Positions 33,284-36,325 of a stretch of 36,325 bases of DNA are shown piece after piece. Position 1 is the stretch's first letter, and every line of letters begins with the position of its first letter. The position numbers and the translations under genes were made by a program. The stretch covers positions 1 through 36,325 of the forward strand of contig JABDJO010000051.1 in the NCBI GenBank assembly GCA_013002465.1. Direction: 5' to 3'. The notes beneath the pieces are model-generated. The model saw only the letters and a program-made list of their open reading frames with translations, made no database searches and was not told the origin of the DNA. This stretch comes from Silicimonas sp. (GTDB taxonomy: Bacteria > Pseudomonadota > Alphaproteobacteria > Rhodobacterales > Rhodobacteraceae).

Positions 33284-34162
33284 ATGTCGATCAGCACATG
33301 GGACGAAATTCGAACCGCCTTTCACGTGGCTCGGATGGGCACTGTCAGCGGAGCCGCCGATGCTTTGGGCGTTCACCACGCCACTGTCATTCGGCACATC
33401 GATTCACTGGAAGACCGATTGGGCGTCAAACTATTCCAGCGCCATGCCCGCGGCTACAGTTCGACCGAGGCCGGGCAAGACCTTTTGCAGGTGGCCCAAG
33501 CGACGGACGATCAGTTCGCGCAACTGGTCAACCGCATCAAGGGCAGGGGTGATGAGGTTTCCGGCGAACTTGTCGTGACCTCTCTCGCCACGGCCTCGTC
33601 GCGAATGACATCGACGCTGACCCGGTTTCAGGAGCAGTTCCCCGATCTGATCATTCGCTATCTGACGGGCGAAGAACTGCTTCGGCTTGAATATGGCGAA
33701 GCGCATGTGGCGATCCGGGCGGGCAGCAAACCCGAAAATCCCGACAATGTTGTGCAACAATTCGTGCCACAGGACGTCGCGCTTTATGCCTCACAATCCT
33801 ATGCAGATCGCTACGGCCTGCCCGCCAATTTGAACGATCTGAACGGCCATCGCTTTGTCGGCCTGGACAATTTCAATTCACGCGCACCCTTTTTTCGCTG
33901 GCTTGCCTCCAGCGTGTCGCACGACCAGATCGTGTTCAGGGCTTCGGATGGAAGGGTTATCCGCGATGCCATACTGGCCGGCGTCGGCATTGGGTTCAGT
34001 ACGGTATGGGAAGCCGAGCGTTATCCTGAATTGATCCGGATATTCGACCACCGGCCCGAATGGTCGATACCAACCTGGCTTGTGACGCATGTTGACTTGC
34101 ACAGAACCACGAAAGTGCAGGCGTTTCTGAGATTCCTGAAAGAAGACGCGAAAACCTGGTAA
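33284..34162 (+). CDS. LysR family transcriptional regulator
   Basis: A 292-aa LysR-type regulator. The winged helix-turn-helix is WDEIRTAFHVARMGTVSGAA, DALGVHHATVIRHIDSLEDR, LGVKLFQRHARG; the substrate-binding domain follows (LVVTSLATASSRMTSTLTRF, YGEAHVAIRAGSKPE, FVGLDNFNSR, ILAGVGIGFSTVWEA). I start at the ATG of MSISTWDEI: AGGGG ends six bases before it, while the ATG two codons earlier touches that site. It is divergent from azoR and likely controls it (inference). Its stop codon directly abuts that of the convergent 75-aa membrane protein. Confidence 0.93.
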   Translation: MSISTWDEIRTAFHVARMGTVSGAADALGVHHATVIRHIDSLEDRLGVKLFQRHARGYSSTEAGQDLLQVAQATDDQFAQLVNRIKGRGDEVSGELVVTSLATASSRMTSTLTRFQEQFPDLIIRYLTGEELLRLEYGEAHVAIRAGSKPENPDNVVQQFVPQDVALYASQSYADRYGLPANLNDLNGHRFVGLDNFNSRAPFFRWLASSVSHDQIVFRASDGRVIRDAILAGVGIGFSTVWEAERYPELIRIFDHRPEWSIPTWLVTHVDLHRTTKVQAFLRFLKEDAKTW

Positions 34163-34390
34163 TCAGGCGCTGCCTCGCTTCAGGAAGAAATACGCAAGGA
34201 TAACGCCGACACTGAACAGCAACGCGCCGGTCAGACCCTGCCCGATAGCGTCGGTCAACGGTTCGACAATGCTCATCAAAGTTCGTGTTTTGGATGATCC
34301 TCCGTCGTTTTCCGGAAGCTGGCCAAGGGCAACCGAGTACCCAAGCCAGCCGAACAGGCAAACGGAAATCAGTGCTTGGATATAGTGCAT
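34163..34390 (-). CDS. Small two-helix membrane protein, unknown function
   Basis: A 75-aa protein with a hydrophobic N-terminal segment (YIQALISVCLFGWLGYSVALG), a hydrophilic loop (PENDGGSSKTRT), and a second helix (TGALLFSVGVILAYFFL) followed by a basic tail KRGSA. CAGGAG lies six bases before the ATG, which supports a real gene. A longer frame would run into the ArsR-type gene. I do not recognise the family. It sits 76 bases downstream of the ArsR-type gene on the same strand. Confidence 0.7.
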   Translation of the reverse strand: MHYIQALISVCLFGWLGYSVALGQLPENDGGSSKTRTLMSIVEPLTDAIGQGLTGALLFSVGVILAYFFLKRGSA

Positions 34391-34466
34391 GACGGCTCCT
34401 GTCGTTGTCAGGGACAGCGTAAGCGAAGCATTCAGCCCCGGTGAAGGGCGTGCGCAGCAAGTGCCT

Positions 34467-34796
34467 TCAATGTGTGTCCGGAAGTTCACGCAGTAGGAAT
34501 TGCTCGAACGCATCAAGGTCCACCGGCTCGAACTGGCCAAATCCCTGCATCCAGACGCTGGCATCCTTCATCGCACCGGGCTCCAGCTTGCACCAGGTGA
34601 CCCGACCGCGCTTTTCCTGGCTGATAAGCTTGGCCCGGGTCAGAACCCCCAGATGTTTGGAAATCGCGGCCAGCGACATCTCGAAGGGCTCGGCCACGTC
34701 TGTCACGGCCATGTCGTCCTCCAGCAGCATCGTCAGGATCCGTCGCCGGGTCGGGTCGGTCAGGGCCGAGAATATGGTGTCCAGGTCATTGGCCAT
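34467..34796 (-). CDS. ArsR/SmtB family transcriptional regulator
   Basis: A 109-aa winged-helix regulator: DTIFSALTDPTRRRILTMLL, then VTDVAEPFEMSLAAISKHLG with VLTRAKLISQEKRGR. The ELCVCDL-type Cys pair of metal sensors is absent (only one Cys, in TWCKLEP). It is thus more like the non-metal subgroup that often partners with SRPBCC/AHSA1 proteins, though no such gene follows; instead the 75-aa membrane protein does. The start is MANDLDTIF; upstream codons would add 62 residues unlike the family. Confidence 0.9.
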   Translation of the reverse strand: MANDLDTIFSALTDPTRRRILTMLLEDDMAVTDVAEPFEMSLAAISKHLGVLTRAKLISQEKRGRVTWCKLEPGAMKDASVWMQGFGQFEPVDLDAFEQFLLRELPDTH

Positions 34797-35117
34797 GGCG
34801 TCCAAGAATAAGGGCAGCGGGCGACCAAGGAAAGGCATTGGTTTCGCCGATGCGACGGACAAATAGGGTGGCCGTAATGCCGGTGCCCGGCGTTGATTGT
34901 TCCGTGCCTTCAGCGGATTGATGTGAAAGCGTTTCGAAAAGCTCAACTGAACGGTTGAATATGGGGCCCAGAGCGGGTGCATGAGAAAGTGTCGTTACTG
35001 CTGACAAATATCTATATTTCTCAATAACATAAATGCAAATCCCCTGCGACTCACCGTCGCTTGACTCAAGGCCCCGCCCTTCATAGATAGCCCGAGAGTT
35101 CTCATGAGGGCTGGTGC
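34797..35117. other. 321-base divergent intergenic region, arsR-type/atpI
   Basis: The right end holds the atp promoter (35061-35089). The rest is unremarkable except for an AT-rich patch at about 35003-35035, which could hold an upstream activating element. Open frames crossing the region on the minus strand have no ribosome site. I see no RNA gene or repeat. Confidence 0.6.
35061..35089 (+). promoter_or_regulatory. Sigma70-type promoter of the atp operon
   Basis: TTGACT (35061-35066), a 17-base spacer, and TAGATA (35084-35089) give a strong housekeeping promoter, with the predicted transcript starting about 22 bases before the atpI ATG. It is the best promoter match in the window. Confidence 0.65.
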
Positions 35118-35447
35118 ATGGCCGAAACCGATCAGGATCGGAAGGCCCGGCTGGACGCGTTAGAGGCAAAACTAGCCGAAAAACGCGTGTCAGACGCGCC
35201 AAAGCGCCATCAGGACGAGCACCATTCGCAGGTCCAGATGGCCTGGCGCATGGTGATCGAACTTGTGGCGGGGCTGGGGATCGGCCTGGGCATGGGATAT
35301 GGGCTGGATTTGGTCTTGGGCACGTCACCGTGGCTGATGATCATCTTCGTGCTTCTGGGGTTTGCCGCCGGTGTCAAAACCATGATGCGGACCGCCCGGG
35401 AAATGCAGGTGCCGGAGACGTCCGGCGACGAGACGGAAAGGAATTGA
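35118..35447 (+). CDS. atpI: ATP synthase protein I (AtpI)
   Basis: A 109-aa small membrane protein at the head of F0 operons, thought to help assemble the c-ring or to carry Mg2+. It has a hydrophilic, charged N terminus ([18 protein letters not shown], coiled-coil-like), then two helices ([20 protein letters not shown] and [17 protein letters not shown]), and a charged tail. The two-helix Gly-rich pattern is typical of alphaproteobacterial AtpI. The ATG follows AGGGCT. The stop is one base before the atpB start codon. Confidence 0.92.
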   Translation: MAETDQDRKARLDALEAKLAEKRVSDAPKRHQDEHHSQVQMAWRMVIELVAGLGIGLGMGYGLDLVLGTSPWLMIIFVLLGFAAGVKTMMRTAREMQVPETSGDETERN

Positions 35448-35448
35448 C

Positions 35449-36204
35449 GTGGCAGACGACGCACACGCAGAAGAAGGCGGGCTGGCCTTTCACCCGATGG
35501 ACCAGTTCATCGTCAAACCCTTGTTCGGCGACGGACAGGTTGGCGCGTTCACGATCACCAATGTGACCTTCTGGATGGCACTGACCATCCTCTGTATCGC
35601 AGCGTTGCTGGTTTTGGGGACCCGGGGCCGCGCCCTCGTGCCGACCCGCATCCAGTCGATTGCCGAACTGGCCTATGGGTTCATCTACAAGATGGTCGAA
35701 GACGTCACGGGCAAGGACGGGCTGAAGTACTTTCCCTATATCATGACGCTTTTCATGTTCATCGTGTTCTCGAACTTCCTGGGGCTGTTGCCGCTGGCCT
35801 TCACGACCACAAGCCACATCGCCGTCACCGCCGTCATGGCCATGGCGGTCTTTCTGGCGGTCACAATCCTTGGTTTCGTAAAGAACGGCGCCGGGTTCCT
35901 CGGCGTTTTCTGGATCAGTTCGGCACCTCTTGTCTTGCGCCCCGTGCTGGCGATCATCGAGGTGATTTCCTATTTCGTGCGCCCGGTCAGCCACTCCATT
36001 CGTCTGGCGGGCAACATGATGGCCGGTCACGCCGTGATCAAGGTTTTCGCGACATTCGCAGGCATCCTCTGGATTGCGCCTGTGTCGATCCTGGCAATCA
36101 CCGCGATCTATGCGCTTGAGGTACTGGTTGCCTTTATCCAGGCCTATGTCTTCGCAATTCTGACGTGCGTTTATCTGAAGGACGCGCTTCATCCGCATCA
36201 CTAA
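35449..36204 (+). CDS. atpB: F0F1 ATP synthase subunit a
   Basis: The stator subunit that carries the proton half-channels, 251 aa with about six transmembrane helices. The essential Arg lies in [13 protein letters not shown], and the C-terminal helix carries [20 protein letters not shown]. The N-terminal part [14 protein letters not shown] and [14 protein letters not shown] is typical of alphaproteobacteria. The start is GTG with AAAGGA six bases upstream, directly after atpI. A 60-base gap with a hairpin separates it from atpE. Confidence 0.96.
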   Translation: MADDAHAEEGGLAFHPMDQFIVKPLFGDGQVGAFTITNVTFWMALTILCIAALLVLGTRGRALVPTRIQSIAELAYGFIYKMVEDVTGKDGLKYFPYIMTLFMFIVFSNFLGLLPLAFTTTSHIAVTAVMAMAVFLAVTILGFVKNGAGFLGVFWISSAPLVLRPVLAIIEVISYFVRPVSHSIRLAGNMMAGHAVIKVFATFAGILWIAPVSILAITAIYALEVLVAFIQAYVFAILTCVYLKDALHPHH

Positions 36205-36211
36205 TCGAATT

Positions 36212-36231
36212 GGTGCGTGAGATCACGCACC
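36212..36231 (+). repeat. 8-bp hairpin between atpB and atpE (palindromic extragenic-type)
   Basis: GGTGCGTG (36212-36219) pairs with CACGCACC (36224-36231) across the loop AGAT. There is no U-tract, and the operon continues to atpE, so it is not a terminator. It may be an mRNA-processing or stability element that lets atpE (subunit c, needed in many copies) be expressed at a higher level. The unit ending CACGCACCCTAC also resembles short palindromic repeats scattered in Rhodobacterales genomes (recalled, unverified). Confidence 0.55.
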
Positions 36232-36264
36232 CTACCTGACACTTCCAACGTAAGGAGAATTCAA

Positions 36265-36325
36265 ATGGAAGGTGACGTCGTACAAATGGGAGCTTACATC
36301 GGTGCTGGTCTGGCCTGTACAGGCA
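36265..36325 (+). CDS. atpE: F0F1 ATP synthase subunit c (partial)
   Basis: Only the first 20 codons are in the window: MEGDVVQMGAYIGAGLACTG. This is the alphaproteobacterial subunit c N terminus leading into its first, Gly/Ala-rich helix. TAAGGAG lies eight bases before the ATG. The gene continues past the right edge; it forms the rotor ring with an essential acidic residue in helix 2, not visible here. Confidence 0.9.
   Translation, partial: MEGDVVQMGAYIGAGLACTG

Noticed and set aside
35374..36201. A 275-codon open frame on the minus strand opposite atpB
   Set aside because: It mirrors the membrane protein AtpB, with charged low-complexity composition and no ribosome site.
1..36325. CRISPR arrays, tRNA/rRNA genes, insertion sequences, phage or integron genes
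   Set aside because: I saw no regularly spaced repeats, cloverleaf-like sequences, transposase motifs or terminal inverted repeats. The only tyrosine recombinase is core XerC beside DUF484, not a mobile integrase.

Overview
The window looks like chromosomal DNA from a marine-type alphaproteobacterium of the order Rhodobacterales (Roseobacter group or a close relative). Grounds: the GC-rich codon use, the Xsc-Pta sulfonate module, a Pcs-type phosphatidylcholine synthase, a sitABCD-type metal transporter with Fur-family boxes, a TamA-TamB pair, a divergent Lrp-hpd pair, and an F0 operon that starts atpI-atpB-atpE. This placement is inferred from gene content and not from a marker-gene search. 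I see no tRNA, rRNA, CRISPR array, prophage or insertion sequence. Most of the window is ordinary core and metabolic genome.

Layout. 1-5.6 kb: sugar or polyol catabolism. A truncated periplasmic sugar-binding protein gene follows a TIM-barrel isomerase/epimerase gene that has a perfect LacI-type operator upstream. Next come 6-phosphogluconate dehydrogenase (gnd), a divergent SDR oxidoreductase, a small DUF2061 membrane protein with a TTG start, and a Gfo/Idh/MocA dehydrogenase. 5.6-8.9 kb: a conserved hypothetical gene, then xsc-pta, which turns sulfoacetaldehyde into sulfite, acetyl phosphate and then acetyl-CoA. A direct repeat resembling a TauR site lies upstream of xsc. 9.1-13.8 kb, all minus strand: a tight DUF484-xerC-pcs group, preceded by a GlcD-type FAD oxidase and an exported metallo-beta-lactamase-fold protein. 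13.9-16.8 kb: glpK, an intrinsic terminator, a receiver-like protein lacking the phosphoacceptor aspartate, and the rsfS-rlmH ribosome pair on the other strand.

17.0-22.6 kb: tamA-tamB, the envelope translocation and assembly module. 22.9-26.9 kb: sitABCD, a Mn/Fe/Zn-type ABC importer with a Tat-like signal on the binding protein, controlled by two adjacent Fur-family boxes. 26.9-28.6 kb: an Lrp/AsnC regulator divergent from hpd (tyrosine catabolism). 28.6-33.1 kb: a 727-aa single-pass membrane protein that looks like GspL at the N terminus and GspC/PilP at the C terminus, an exported SIMPL-domain protein, a tandem universal stress protein, and azoR. 33.3-34.8 kb: a LysR regulator divergent from azoR, a 75-aa membrane protein and an ArsR-type regulator. 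35.1 kb to the end: a clear sigma70-like promoter, then atpI-atpB-atpE (atpE cut by the window edge).

The least explained items are the GspL/GspC-like fusion protein, the degenerate receiver, the metallo-beta-lactamase-fold protein with an altered metal motif, and the regulatory palindromes. I do not see convincing evidence of a wholly new multi-gene system.
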